Assembly: GCA_023053545.1 (NCBI GenBank)
Contig: JAKZAN010000002.1
Coordinates: forward strand, 1,534,375 to 1,598,374
Reading direction: 5' to 3'
From: Lepidurus packardi
Taxonomy: Eukaryota > Arthropoda > Branchiopoda > Notostraca > Triopsidae
Length of the DNA: 64,000 bases
Every line of letters starts with the position of its first letter. Position 1 is the stretch's first letter. The notes beneath the pieces were generated by a model that saw nothing but the letters and a program-made list of their open reading frames with translations, had not been told where the DNA came from and searched no databases. Of the stretch, positions 27,830 to 38,662 are shown in pieces. The position numbers and the translations under genes are program-made.

Positions 27830-29130
27830 AATCCACGTGTTTTTTTGGGTTTTTTTTTTTTTTTTACCAAAAACGAGTTGAGTCGGATACCTGGAAATAA
27901 ACTCGAATAAAGGAATTAAAGGCAAGATTTAATGTGTTTTCATACCATGATATGCCATAAATGGCTATAAGATGTGAAAAAATGCATGGTTCCTATAAAG
28001 TTATAATCAACATATGCTATAAAAACAATTATCGGTAATACCGTTTTCGAGACACTCCTTCATCAAGTTGTCCATAAATGCATGGCAACTAATTCTTCGC
28101 GCTCATTATACTTGCCAAATTTGAGCGCGCCCGTTTTAGCTCGGCTTATGAAGTTTGAAAAAAAAATATTTCAGATGCCGTGCTGCAGCCCCAACACGGA
28201 TGACAAGCAAAAACATTCATCAGTCACAATACTACAGCGCAAAAATATGCGTAAAAATCTTAGTTTCCTTCTGGGCAAGCGGTCCTTTTTCCTTTTCCCT
28301 ACCCTCCCTAATCCTTCTTTTATCTATTTCTCTCTTTCTAACAAGAATTTGTGATGGTGCTAGGTGCTACACCTAATATACATTGGAACGGTTCAAGCTT
28401 GGTAAAACATATTTCTTCGCTTCGGCAAAAGTCTACTTTCCGAAAATGAACAACATGGATGTGTCGCAGTTTGGTTATCGTTCAATATTAAAAACGCAAA
28501 CCGGAACTGAACACATGTTTCGAAAGGGAACGGATTCGTGATTCTTTGAAAGTAATTATGTAATCTAACCAAATAATCACGAAGCAAAACACAAAACTAA
28601 CAGCAGATAAAAGTAAACAAAACGGCTACTAAAATCCATGTTTTGACGTTCGAGAATTCCAAAAAGGATTACGATTCGAAATCAAAAGAAGGGTTCGAAC
28701 GTAATTCGACAAGAGCTCGATATGATAAATAATGCCATTTACGAAATGAAAGCGAGAGGTCAAGATTAATAAATGGAGCATAAGCTTTTGACAGAGATTT
28801 AAGATATGCCTTTAGGTGCTTTGGTTAATTTACAAGTCTCACCCTTACCCGTGGGATTAATTAAGGACTGCCCATAATTCGAACCGGTTTGTAGGCCTTT
28901 TGTCTAAAAACGAACCGAACCGAAAGAAAGAAATAGCGGTGAGTGTCATGCTTGTGTGAGGGGAGCCGCGGGTCCAAAAAGGTTGAAAACCACTGAACCA
29001 ACCAACTAGGGCAGCTTCGGCCAAAACTGCACCACTTGTTGATATTGCACGACTTTTGAAACATTGCACCACTTGTTGACTTGGCGATGGCAAACAGGTC
29101 TGCTCAAGAGGCATGATTTGAGGCTGGAGG
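27830..29130. other. no gene seen
   Basis: AT-rich, short T-run at 27850. A 30-nt stretch at 28270 (TTCTGGGCAAGCGGTCCTTT) recurs at 48268, showing a dispersed repeat. No coding signal. Confidence 0.45.
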
Positions 29131-29132
29131 TA

Positions 29133-29231
29133 CTATACTGGTACCGGCATCAATGGTGCATATGTGGCGTAATTGAGGAAGTATTGGCCAATAACGGGCG
29201 GGGTACTGGAAGCCGAAGGTGTGCTTGACAT
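29133..29231 (-). CDS. small ORF (32 aa), unknown
   Basis: ATG at 29231 gives MSSTPSASSTPPVIGQYFLN, then a Tyr/Pro-rich end. The stop is followed by a further open stretch in the same frame. It diverges from the ORF at 29307. No family recognised. It may be chance. Confidence 0.25.
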   Translation of the reverse strand: MSSTPSASSTPPVIGQYFLNYATYAPLMPVPV

Positions 29232-29306
29232 TTTTTAAACGATGGAGACGCTAAAAAATGAAAGAGTTGAGAAAATAAAATTAGGGTAAATACGATTCAA
29301 ATAAAA

Positions 29307-29786
29307 ATGGTATTTTCTCATTATAAAATGTCGCGATCTGGTTTGAAAAAACGTAAACAACAACAACAAAGAATCCATTTACCTCGAAACACATACACAA
29401 AGCAGCCTCACCGTCACTCAACTCCCAACCTACATACAACTTTTGTCTACAAGAATCGCCGGTTGCATTTTAAAGGAGAGCACAGTGGTCGACTCCGACC
29501 AGTTTTAAGTCTTCCTATACACGCCAAACGTGAAAAGGCGGTGGGAGCGTATGAAACATCTAACTGTGAGACGACCCAAGCTTATCAACCCCTTTCTTCA
29601 AACATTTGCAAAGGGACATACAGAGCTTTTTCGACAAAACTAGCTTCTATTTTGTCCGACATTTTACAAAAGGCGAAGGGCGAAAGCCAAAGGGTAGAAA
29701 AGAAGGTGGTAGCGTACGACTATCACGTGGCTCAGAAAACAAGCCGGCGCGGAAACACCGGAAAGGGTTGGCGTCGGGAGGATTAG
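29307..29786 (+). CDS. basic Gln/Arg/His-rich ORF (159 aa), unknown
   Basis: ATG at 29307 opens MVFSHYKMSRSGLKKRKQQQ. The protein is strongly basic with an RGN/GKGWRRE end. It is convergent with the OB-fold gene, with stops only about 6 bp apart. No family recognised. The length is above chance for this base composition, but a single frame without homology stays uncertain. Confidence 0.35.
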   Translation: MVFSHYKMSRSGLKKRKQQQQRIHLPRNTYTKQPHRHSTPNLHTTFVYKNRRLHFKGEHSGRLRPVLSLPIHAKREKAVGAYETSNCETTQAYQPLSSNICKGTYRAFSTKLASILSDILQKAKGESQRVEKKVVAYDYHVAQKTSRRGNTGKGWRRED

Positions 29787-29792
29787 GTTGGA

Positions 29793-30584
29793 TTAGGTTG
29801 GTGTAGATATTATAGAGGAGTTATTACTGTTTTTCTGTATCGTGAGAATCTCCCCGGGAATGATCTCGGTCTTCATCCTTTTAGGGCCGATATACACGTC
29901 GCTGTACGTTATGCTGGTCGCTTCTTCCTTAAAATCGCAGCCCTCCCTTGTGGCGAAGTGAGAATATGTCTCATTGTAGTATACTTTGGACAAAGTGAAT
30001 GTTTTCCCTGCGGTAAGTTTATCAATATCGTTCTCCCACAAGGCGAGGCAGGACATCCCACTGTCATCTGCTACCTCTAGGAATCGTCTTCGTTTGTGTT
30101 GCTTGCCGATGCGTTCGACGCCCTCCATGGACGCGACGTGAACCCGTACAGAGTACGTACCCCTAGGATCCGATACCACTTCCTTCAGATTCTTGAAGGC
30201 AAGAAAAGATGTCGTATATTGAAAAGGAAGATCCTTCACGGTTGTAATTTGTTGGGCCCGCCTGATGAGGATAGTACGCGAATTCTCTTCCATGGTTCCG
30301 TCTAGCTTGATGGGTGTCTTTTCCACTTTGCATTTTTCAATGAGACTTAAGGATCCCGGAGTAAAACAAACGACGTGTGCGAAACCTAGGGAATCGGTCT
30401 GTAGCGTAAAGGAAAAGTATTGTTGCGTGTTGGGTTTGTTCCATTTGAGAGTTGTAACATCGTGAACGTAGCCAGTTAAACCATTTGACGACACTGTAAT
30501 GAAAATAAAGAGTAAAAAGAAGAATTATGAACTAGGGAAGTCTAAAGAGAAGTACATATATAAGAACTTGAAGGTATACTTACT
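29793..30584 (-). CDS. RPA/OB-fold-like single-strand DNA-binding protein (233 aa), ATG split by intron
   Basis: The coding exon 30493-29793 gives SSNGLTGYVHDVTTLKWNKP to the end. The middle part, FLEVADDSGMSCLALWENDI, followed by KTFTLSKVYYNET, has the look of an OB-fold from the RPA70 family; such genes are often carried by Helitrons and other elements. The acceptor AG lies just before TG TCG TCA, and the donor at 30583 (A|GTAAGT) leaves one A. Splicing therefore makes ATG across the junction, the first in-frame ATG after an upstream TGA. The 5' exon and promoter lie in a palindrome (30308-31745). Role inferred: coating of single-stranded DNA. Confidence 0.65.
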
Positions 30585-31745
30585 TGTAAGAAATCGTAAA
30601 GCTGGCACGGAAGAGTTGGAATAGGTTGTAGGTCAGTAGTGTAGACGAGTGATGTTTGCACTTTGGTAGAAATGGAACTTCGAGAACGATGTATATAGTG
30701 AAGTGAAAGGTTACTCAAAGATACCACAACGTTACGATAGCGAAGGCCAAGTTGTATTCAAAGAATTCCATTTATCTAAGCCGAATGCTGAATTCCATAG
30801 TTTAAAAATGTGGTGACCTGAACTGTACTACAATAACGTAAACCCGTTACAGGTTGACCTTCGCTAATGCTGAATATTATGGAAGTATTTGTGAAGGGCA
30901 ACTCGTAAGAAGATTACGTACAATGTTTTCTAAGTATGACATTCACGATTTGGCTTACATAGATGTAATGCCTTGTATATTGAACATCAAGGAAGAAAAT
31001 ATTGTGATCTTAAGTGTGGAATTACACAATCTTCTTACAATTTACAGTTAAGATCACAATATTTTCTTCTTTGATGTTGAATATACATGGAATGACATGT
31101 ATGTAAGCAGACTGGTAAATAGGATACTTAAAAAACATTGTTTACATAATCTTCTTACGAGTTGCCCTTCGTAAATACTTCGATAATATTCAGCATTAGC
31201 GAAGGGCAACCTGTAACGAGATTACGTAATTCAGCAATGGTTACCAATGGTTATGGTTAAGGTCACCATATTTTTAAGTATGAAATGCACCATTCGGCTT
31301 AGGGAAATGTAATTACTTGAATACGACTTGGCCTTCCCTATCCTAACGTTGTGGTATGTTTGCGTAAGCTTTCACTTCAATATATATATATCGTTCTGGA
31401 AGTCCAAAATCTACGAATGTGCAGACATCAGTCGTCAACACTACGAACCTACAGCCTATTCCAACTCTACCCTGCCAGCTTTACGATTTCGTACAAGTAA
31501 TTATACCTTCAGGTTCTTATATATGTACTTCTCTTTATACTTGTATAGTTAATAATTCTTCTGTGTATGCTCTTCTGTGTATGCTTTATGTTCATTACAG
31601 TGTCGTCAAATATTTGAACTGGCTACGTTGACTACTTTTCCTTTACGCTACAGACCGACTCCCTAACTTTCGCACACGTCGTTTCTTTTACTCCGAGATC
31701 CTTAAGTCTCATTAAAAAATGCAAGTTGGAAAAGACAGTCTGAAG
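30308..31745. repeat. 1.4 kb imperfect palindrome including the OB-fold gene 5' end
   Basis: Left arm 30308-31028 and right arm about 31040-31745 are reverse complements with moderate divergence. Matching pairs include GAGACTTAAGGATC (30340/31703), the splice-donor region with GCTTTACGATTTC (30595/31485), and GCTAATGCTGAATATTATGG (30864/31190, near). The right arm holds a decayed copy of the OB-fold gene's first exon, its intron borders and the start of exon 2. Confidence 0.85.
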
Positions 31746-34278
31746 TTACACGGAACCAGACCCGTCACAGCTATAAGGCATAGGCAATAATCCGAGAGCG
31801 TCGAGCTAGAACTTGTTCGATGTAGGAAAAGATGTTGCATGGATGTAAGATGTTAATATTGGATGGATTGTAATCTTGTATGAATTGTAATATTGGATGA
31901 ATGTGAATGTTGCATTTATGTTAATGTTGCATGGTTGTTGAATATTAATCTTGGATGTTCGATATACTTGGATGTAGTGATTAGACGGCCTGCTGAAGGC
32001 AAAGCAAGAAACCCCAATGGGATATTGGATTTAGGAATTAACCCCTCTTTGCCCAGGTACAGCGTACGAAGTTTGTTCCCTACTTGAAAAGCACATGAAC
32101 TGTCTAGAACGACCAAAGCTTGTTTGCATAGGACACTATTTGAACAGGGACACAGGAATGTGAAGTCCCATTTGAAATGCACGGGGATTTTTATTTGCAC
32201 AGGGACATCAGGAATGTCATTTGAAATGCATAGAAGCTGTCTTAAACGACCAAGGCACGCTCGCTTAAGGTTGGCTTGCCCTAAGGGCAAAACGCCAACC
32301 CAAAAAGGTAATTTAAATGGTGGCGGGAAGGGCTAGCAAAAACTTCGGAAGTCCCAAGGAAAGTGGAGTGAACGGGAAACAGTAAGTGGGGCGGGGACTT
32401 AGACGCAGCATCGTATATAGTTATGATCGTAGGCAAGGTTCATAGTTCATACAAGTTCTTTGGGGACCAGCAGGAAGTCAGTCCGTTTAAATCAATCAGT
32501 CATTTTAAATAAGCCCGTTAAGGAAGTTAAATAGGAAGTCCGAAAAGCCAAGCGCAAAGGTAACATTCTGCATGTTTTCGCTCAACAATACTTTAGCAGT
32601 TAAATTAAGGACGTACTAAACTGATTGTAACCATTGAATTAATATTCCAGTACTATGATGTCAGAAGCAAACGCACGCGGCCCTAGTATGGAAAGCTTTG
32701 AAATAGGCATTACTGAAGAAGACGCCGCTACAAACGCTGAAAATGCTCAGCAAATCAGGAGAATAAGTCAGTCATCTTAAATGTTAAAACAACTATTATT
32801 CAAGTCAAGTAGCACATTATTACATTATATATTTTTTATAGTGAACGCCGAAGCACAGGATCACTTTTTTTATTCCGTACTGGGGATGATGATTTTATTT
32901 CTTCTTGCTATAATTGTCTTTTCTTTATTAAGTTTATATATATATTTTCATTTATATAATATTTGTAAATTGTACATGTACTGTAAACTTTTAAAAAATA
33001 TATACAAGCAATTTTCTTCAAAAGTGTACATGCTCTTTTATTATAATTTCCACTCTGTTGCATTTCATAACTTGTATCACTTTCCTTGGACTTCTGCAGT
33101 TTTGCCTTATAGCCCGATTTCCCCAGTAATGTAAATTAAATATTTTACAAATTAGGAAGCGTGCCTCTGTTTTGTCTTCCTTGGATCTACCTTCTGTGGC
33201 TAATGTATAAAAAAAATATATTTGTATAGTAAAAGCAACAAGTCTTAATAGCAATTAGCCACAGCGGCTTTACTTTTGCCTTCGTTTTGTCACTCCATTG
33301 CTGTCACTTCCCCTGGGACAGCTCACATCATCAATTTCGTTGAACGATTGACAGGAGGGCAAACAAATTTCGTCGAAGACCCTTTACGCATATAGGCCAT
33401 AGCTCTGAGCTATGAACACAGGTGTTCGTAGCTATCTTTGGATTTCTCCAGCACAATTTCTTCGAAAGTAAAAAGAGAGAGGAAGGTTTCAAATTTGAAA
33501 ATAAGGTAAATTAAATACAAGATCAAGATAAATATATGAAATATAAGATAAAGCGCCTATACCTATTATATTAGCGCATCCCAAATAAAGTCTACGATAG
33601 TGATGTATCCTATATGTGGATTTTTTACTGTACTATGCTGACATAAAAGTTCGTGATATTCTTGACTTTTCACGTGTCATTTATTTTGTCATGTTTAATT
33701 TCTATTGGTAGACTACAAATCATTTTCCCATTCGGAATTATTAGAAATTAAAATTATCATATTAATTATCATAATCATCATTATCATAAATGCATATTAA
33801 CCTTACCTGGAATCCCCCGAAATGTTATGTAACCCTATATCTGACCCCGGTTGTGCTCTGTATAGTCTCAGACTTGGCCTTTTTGGTTCCCCTTTTCCTG
33901 CTGGAAATAATCACACTTCACTTTAAAAGTTTGATGCTTGTCTTGTGTCGCGATTCCGGAATCCGGAATAAGCTTGCAAATATTTTGCTTGTGCTCTGTT
34001 ACTGTTACTGCTTATGTTACTGAACACAGTCGAGGGCAAACAAATTCGTAGAAAACCCTTTGCGCATAGGCTAAAAACCATTTCTTTGGTTATTTTGAAC
34101 ATTGCCGATTCGAAAATGCGACGTGAAAGAAGCAACGTTATAAGTAGAAAAAAACGCGTTGAAAGCATTTTTTTTTTTATTATACTCTTTTACATTTTGT
34201 TTACATTAATACATTTCTTGGTTAAATATGGCATTACATTTCTTGTCCAAAGTCAAGCAAGTTCATCTTATAGCTCCA
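31746..34278. other. no solid gene; minor repeats
   Basis: AT-rich. A small ORF at 32653-32779 (opens MMSEANARGPSMESFEIGIT, 41 aa, acidic) has no known family. A stretch of about 50 bp reading GAGGGCAAACAAATTYCGT...CCCTTTRCGCATA occurs at about 33354-33404 and again at 34030-34072 in the same direction. Around 32150-32240 a GGGACA-CAGGAATGT motif is doubled. Confidence 0.45.
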
Positions 34279-35858
34279 CTAGTCTAAGTTATCCTGAAAA
34301 ATTAATTTAACATAGCCCGCTTCCTCCAACGGAATCGCGCAGAAAGGACAAGCGGACACAAATCCATTAGTTCCATGCGGTAACGCAAGGGACTCCCAAT
34401 ACCTAACAATAACCGATTAGTTACTACGCTAAAATTAAATCCATTCCCAGGACTAACTTCACTGTTTTCTCTGACGCAATATGACCACACGGATTAAACG
34501 CGTGTGAAGGACGCCCACAATCTACCCAAAAGGCTGGCTCCATGCCCATACACAACTGGGCAACAGGTCCGCTTTTCATACACATCGGACAAGTTCGTTC
34601 TTTAGAGCGCTGGTCGACACCCCACTCGTGAAGCCCTTGTACATGGCCGCATGCTAAGTACACACATGGAGTTTGGGCTGGAGAGAGTAAAGTCGATTTC
34701 CGCGGCAAAACTAATGTGTTCAACCCCACAGGACATTGAGGTCGATTTCCGTTGAGCTCATCCACAAGCTTTTCCAACTGCTTTACTGTCTATAAAACAC
34801 GCGGATACACAATGTGAACAAAAAGCAATCAGCGAATAATTCGTAAAAATATACAATCCTTCAAGCTGAACCATAGATAGCTGCAGTACGAGAAAAGAAG
34901 AAATTAACAAGCTATAGAACGTACGGGTGCATTTGCCATGCCTTCAGCAGATCTCCAAAGTAACGATGCACCACACAAGTCTATTACGCACCCATCTTGC
35001 AATTCGTTTGTTTCGTCCTCTACTTTATGGCCTTTCTCAACTGCTGCTCTTGATTCGCGTAGTGTGTACAAAGCTCCGCCTACAGAGACTTCCCTCCATA
35101 CTAGATTGCTGGCGGGAGACTCACCAAAAGAACCTTTCGGGTGAAGTACAAGTACCCCATTAGTGATCAACCCATCAATTATGGTATCCGTTCGCCACTT
35201 GTTAGCTTTTTCCTAAAAATAAATGTATTAAAACAATCAATGAACAAGTGAATTTTTAACGACGATTCATAGCAACACATTTTCATACATTTAAAAAACG
35301 GAAAAATTTTCATTACTCACCCCCAAAAAAATGTTTTTCGAGGGGTCAAACCCTGCAGCATAGACCTTCGCTACTGCAGGATGAATATGACGGTCCACTA
35401 GTATTCTGCAGGCGAATCTGCTTACGGTGCTTTCCGTCACTTTTGTAGAAGATTGTGATACACTTTCCTTGGGAAATGATTGCGACGAATCGTACGACGC
35501 ACGGCCAGGAACTCTGTCTGCAATTACGAAGTCGATTGATTGCTCTGAGGAACGTCCGATCTTAAAACATTAAATCACAATCCTTCTCCGCGCCAAAAAC
35601 AGTTTTTCCAGTTCGCTCTCCCTTACTTGGAACATGTCGTAATCATCAGACTGATCATATTCTACGATCACGGCCTGGTTTCTCGAAAGAGTATACGATA
35701 TGCTGTGCTGGTTTGTATCCAGAATAGCTCGTGATGTCTGCGGAGCCGTGACGAGATAGTTTCTTGATGGATGAACCCCATTTGCTTGAATTCGCTTTTG
35801 CGCCGTAAAGTGGGACCGCCTGCGTCCTTTTTCACCGCCTGGTTGTGACCCATTATAA
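34279..35858 (-). CDS. Pli: Pellino E3 ubiquitin ligase, five exons (first exon not found)
   Basis: Adaptor and E3 ligase of Toll/IL-1 receptor signalling that ubiquitinates IRAK/Pelle. Exons on minus: 35858-35627, 35560-35321, 35212-34925, 34789-34458, 34402-34279, all with GT-AG borders and matching phase. The first found exon starts YNGSQPGGEKGRRRS. The split FHA domain follows: ANGVHPS, HSISYTLSRNQAVIVEYD, SRFACRIL, YAAGFDPSKNIFLG, LITNGVLVLHP, ETNELQDGCVIDLCGASLLW. Then comes the C-terminal RING-like domain: NRPQCPVGLNTLVLP, LACGHVQGLHEWG, CPMC, PSHAFNPCGHIASEKT, ACPFC, ending YVKLIFQDNLD-stop. About 404 residues are present; only about 25 N-terminal residues are missing. No break seen. 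Confidence 0.95.
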
Positions 35859-35984
35859 CTTGAAAGTATACCAAATATAAAATTATTTCCAACAATAACA
35901 ATCTTCAATTAAACAATGAAAACTCCAAAAATTTCCGCTTTAAACTTATTTTAATACTAGATAGGCGTAGAGCTAGAGGTGGTG

Positions 35985-36090
35985 TGCGTTTCACGCTTGG
36001 AAGTTCTGCAAAGGGAGGATATACCTGAGAAAGTCCAAGTAAACACGAACACGGGGGTCTATAAAACCGAATACAATGTGGCTTCATGCA
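35985..36090 (-). repeat. dispersed repeat A, inverted copy
   Basis: The stretch GTTCTGCAAAGGGAGGATAT, then ACCTGAGAAAGTCCAAGT and CCGAATACAATGTG, is the reverse complement of 48783-48890 at about 90 percent by eye. It lies just upstream of the first found Pellino exon. Nature unknown. Confidence 0.85.
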
Positions 36091-36604
36091 ATATGTTTTA
36101 AACAACAACTCAAACTTGTCTCTATTTTTATATATACCCTAAGACGACTAGTTCGCCGTAGACGTTTGTGTGTTGCTGCTCGCGTCTTTGTGACATCACA
36201 CGACGACTTCAGGGAACGAACTGAACTCGGCACCGGCCTCCCTAGAGCAATCTTGGAAATGCGGCACGTCAAAGTCCTGACCGTACAGTACAGGGTCAAA
36301 AACGACCACAACAAACCAGACTGCCATAATGGCCCGCACCTGCGCATCTGGCAAAAGGGCTGCGAAGTGCGAATAGCTCTCCGTTTTTTCCGTAGTGCTG
36401 TTCCCAGACGCACAGTTGTGGGCCATTACGGCAATAAGATTAGTAAACAGCACTTTTCATACGACCGGTCTCTGTGTGTGTATATGCATTTTTGCGGTCC
36501 TCGTCTTGCACTTTGGCAGATGATAAAGGATTTCGTACTGTAGGTACGTACTACAATACTAGTACTTTGCTTTGGTTACAAACGTGACCTTCACTTTTGG
36601 TGCC

Positions 36605-38119
36605 ATGTTTTACTATGTCCTAATAGTAATTATATCGTGCACGTGTACGTACGTTGCAGCAGAAGTTACTTCCTTTGACGGCTGCGATTGGTTTGGCAGG
36701 TTTGTTTATTGAACATATAATGTGTACAAATTTTTGTTAAACTTTTTAGCTTTCTCCCAATCTTGTTGGCTTTCATATACGTTACTTCCCTAACCGAATC
36801 CACGTAGAGCACTTTTTAGTTTTAAGGGTTATTCTAGACTCGGCGCTTCAGTTGAGAGCAATCTTGAAATGCGGCACGTCCGATTCCTGACAATACACGT
36901 GACAGAGAGAGTCTATAATATGCTTAAGATTAACATGTACAATAAAGGCCCCGTTTTCTCTTGGGCCACTAATTGTCGCTGAACCTTTCTCGCATCGCGT
37001 AATGTCCTTCAACACTCGTTCTGGCATATACCTTGCCATAAAATGGTCCTTTTCGTTGGTTGTTTTTATTACCTTTCTTTTCATTTATAGTGGAGCCGAA
37101 TTACCTGCGGAAAGTCGAGGTGTCCAACCAATTTACCTGCGGTGTTCGCAAGGGCAAATAACGTGGTTGTACCCCCAAGGAGCCCTGCGAGTAGTACTTC
37201 GCCACGGCACAGCTGACCGCGAATTCCAGGTATATAACCACATTCTTCTAAGACGCTTAGATTGGATAGCATCTAATGGCTAATATTTATTGCAGGGTTG
37301 CATCAAAGTGGCGCCCGAATTTCGCGGAGCTCTCATATACTTGGAAGCGCACCGACATTTGCGTTTGCTTTATGGTGGCCAGCAAGGCGAATCTTCCAAA
37401 AAATTGCACTGCTTTGAAAGCCGGGGCGGCCAAGCTGCGCTGTATGTGGAAGCCGAACCCAATAGTGATCCATTGAAAAAGGACGTAGCGGCTTTCCAGT
37501 ATGATCTTGCCATATTGCCTCGGGATTCTTCGCAGTGGGACCCTCTTGAAGGTAAGCGATTATTATTTACTTTTTCTCCTTCTTTGGCTTGTCTGGAATC
37601 ATCCCCAACGCATCAGAACTGAAACGAAAAGAGGCACCAATTTTTCAGAGCTTTAACTCAAAAACTTTCTAACTAATTCTAGACTGCCGACCATGTACGC
37701 CAGAAGAGACGTTGCAGGAGTTCTGCATTGCGGATTTCGTGGCGAGGGGCATCATTTCAGCCATTTACAATGATGAAGAATTAGAGCACACGGCTCTAAC
37801 TGTTCGGGCCTCGCGTGTCATTCGGCAAACGTCTTCCATCTTTGTTTCGCCTTCACGCACGCGCTCGCGTAAAGACGTGAGCGATCATCCTGCCATCAGC
37901 AATGCGCTAACTTCGTCTTCCGTCAAAGAGTACTCGAGTGGAGTGCTGCATATTCCGCTCAAATGTCAAGCTAAACATGGATCGGGAGAATTCATCTTCA
38001 TGGGACGACAACGACTCGGACAGAATATCGTTTGGTGCGCCCCGCGCTGGGAAGAGTGGGCGGAGTTCATGCGGAAAGCTAAAACTGAAGGATCTGCACA
38101 ATGTATATTGGAATCCTAA
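36605..38119 (+). CDS. Metrn-like: meteorin-family secreted protein, four exons (308 aa)
   Basis: Secreted, cysteine-rich growth-factor-like protein; in vertebrates meteorin and meteorin-like act in neurogenesis and metabolism. Exons 36605-36699, 37091-37229, 37296-37551, 37683-38119, in phase with GT-AG borders. The ATG opens a signal peptide (MFYYVLIVIISCTCTYVAAE). Mature features: CDWFGSG across the first junction, RGVQPIYLRCSQGQITWLYP, GALRVVLR, ALIYLEAHRHLRLL, CFESRGGQAALYVEA, CRPCTPEE, FCIADFVARGII, RASRVIRQTS, KHGSGEFIFMGRQRLGQNIV, CAPRWEEW. These match the meteorin order, Cys pattern and usual length (about 290-310 aa). Head-to-head with Pellino. The family is absent from Drosophila but known in other invertebrates. 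Confidence 0.93.
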
Positions 38120-38535
38120 CGTGTTATGGTGGCGCTTGGCGTAGTAAAAAGAAAGAAGAAATGGAAACAAAGTTTTCCGGACCTTGATAGTGTCCTCGTG
38201 AATTCTGCGCGTGCCAAAAGTTTTCCTATACGCTTGCCATAATGTTTAACTGTCTCGTAATTATGTTTGCAGAAAAAAACATGGGACAAAAGATTATATC
38301 TCGTTAACCTAGATGAAATGTTTGTTAGCTTGACTTTGCAGCCGATTTGCAACTGTGATAATTGTAATAATTCGGAGGGAAACAAATTACGGATGAATAA
38401 ATCTACGAATTGCAATAAATGAAAAGCGAAATTAAACGTGACTTCTTGCGCAATTTCATTCCTTGTTTTCCTAACTTTCTTAACAGCAAAATGTTGGATC
38501 TGGGATTTTGCCCAGTAAGGGAGCCATGCTTCATG

Positions 38536-38662
38536 CTCCAACTTCGTCTTCTGTCAAAGAGTACTTGAGTGGAGTGTTGCATATTCCACTCAGATGTCAA
38601 GCGAAACATGGATCCGGAGAATTCATCTTCATGGGACGACACCGACTTGGCCAGAATATCGA
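38536..38662 (+). pseudogene. duplicated scrap of meteorin exon 4
   Basis: AACTTCGTCTTCYGTCAAAG through ACTYGGMCAGAATATCG repeats 37912-38035 of the meteorin gene with about 10 scattered differences. It has no splice context and ends abruptly, so it is a partial tandem duplicate about 620 bp downstream. Confidence 0.93.

Noticed and set aside
30542-30727. 61-codon frame as first coding exon of the OB-fold gene (opening VSLSNLSLHYIHRS)
   Set aside because: It begins at GTG, and its phase at the GTAAGT donor would give a stop after splicing; the other phase creates an ATG at the junction.
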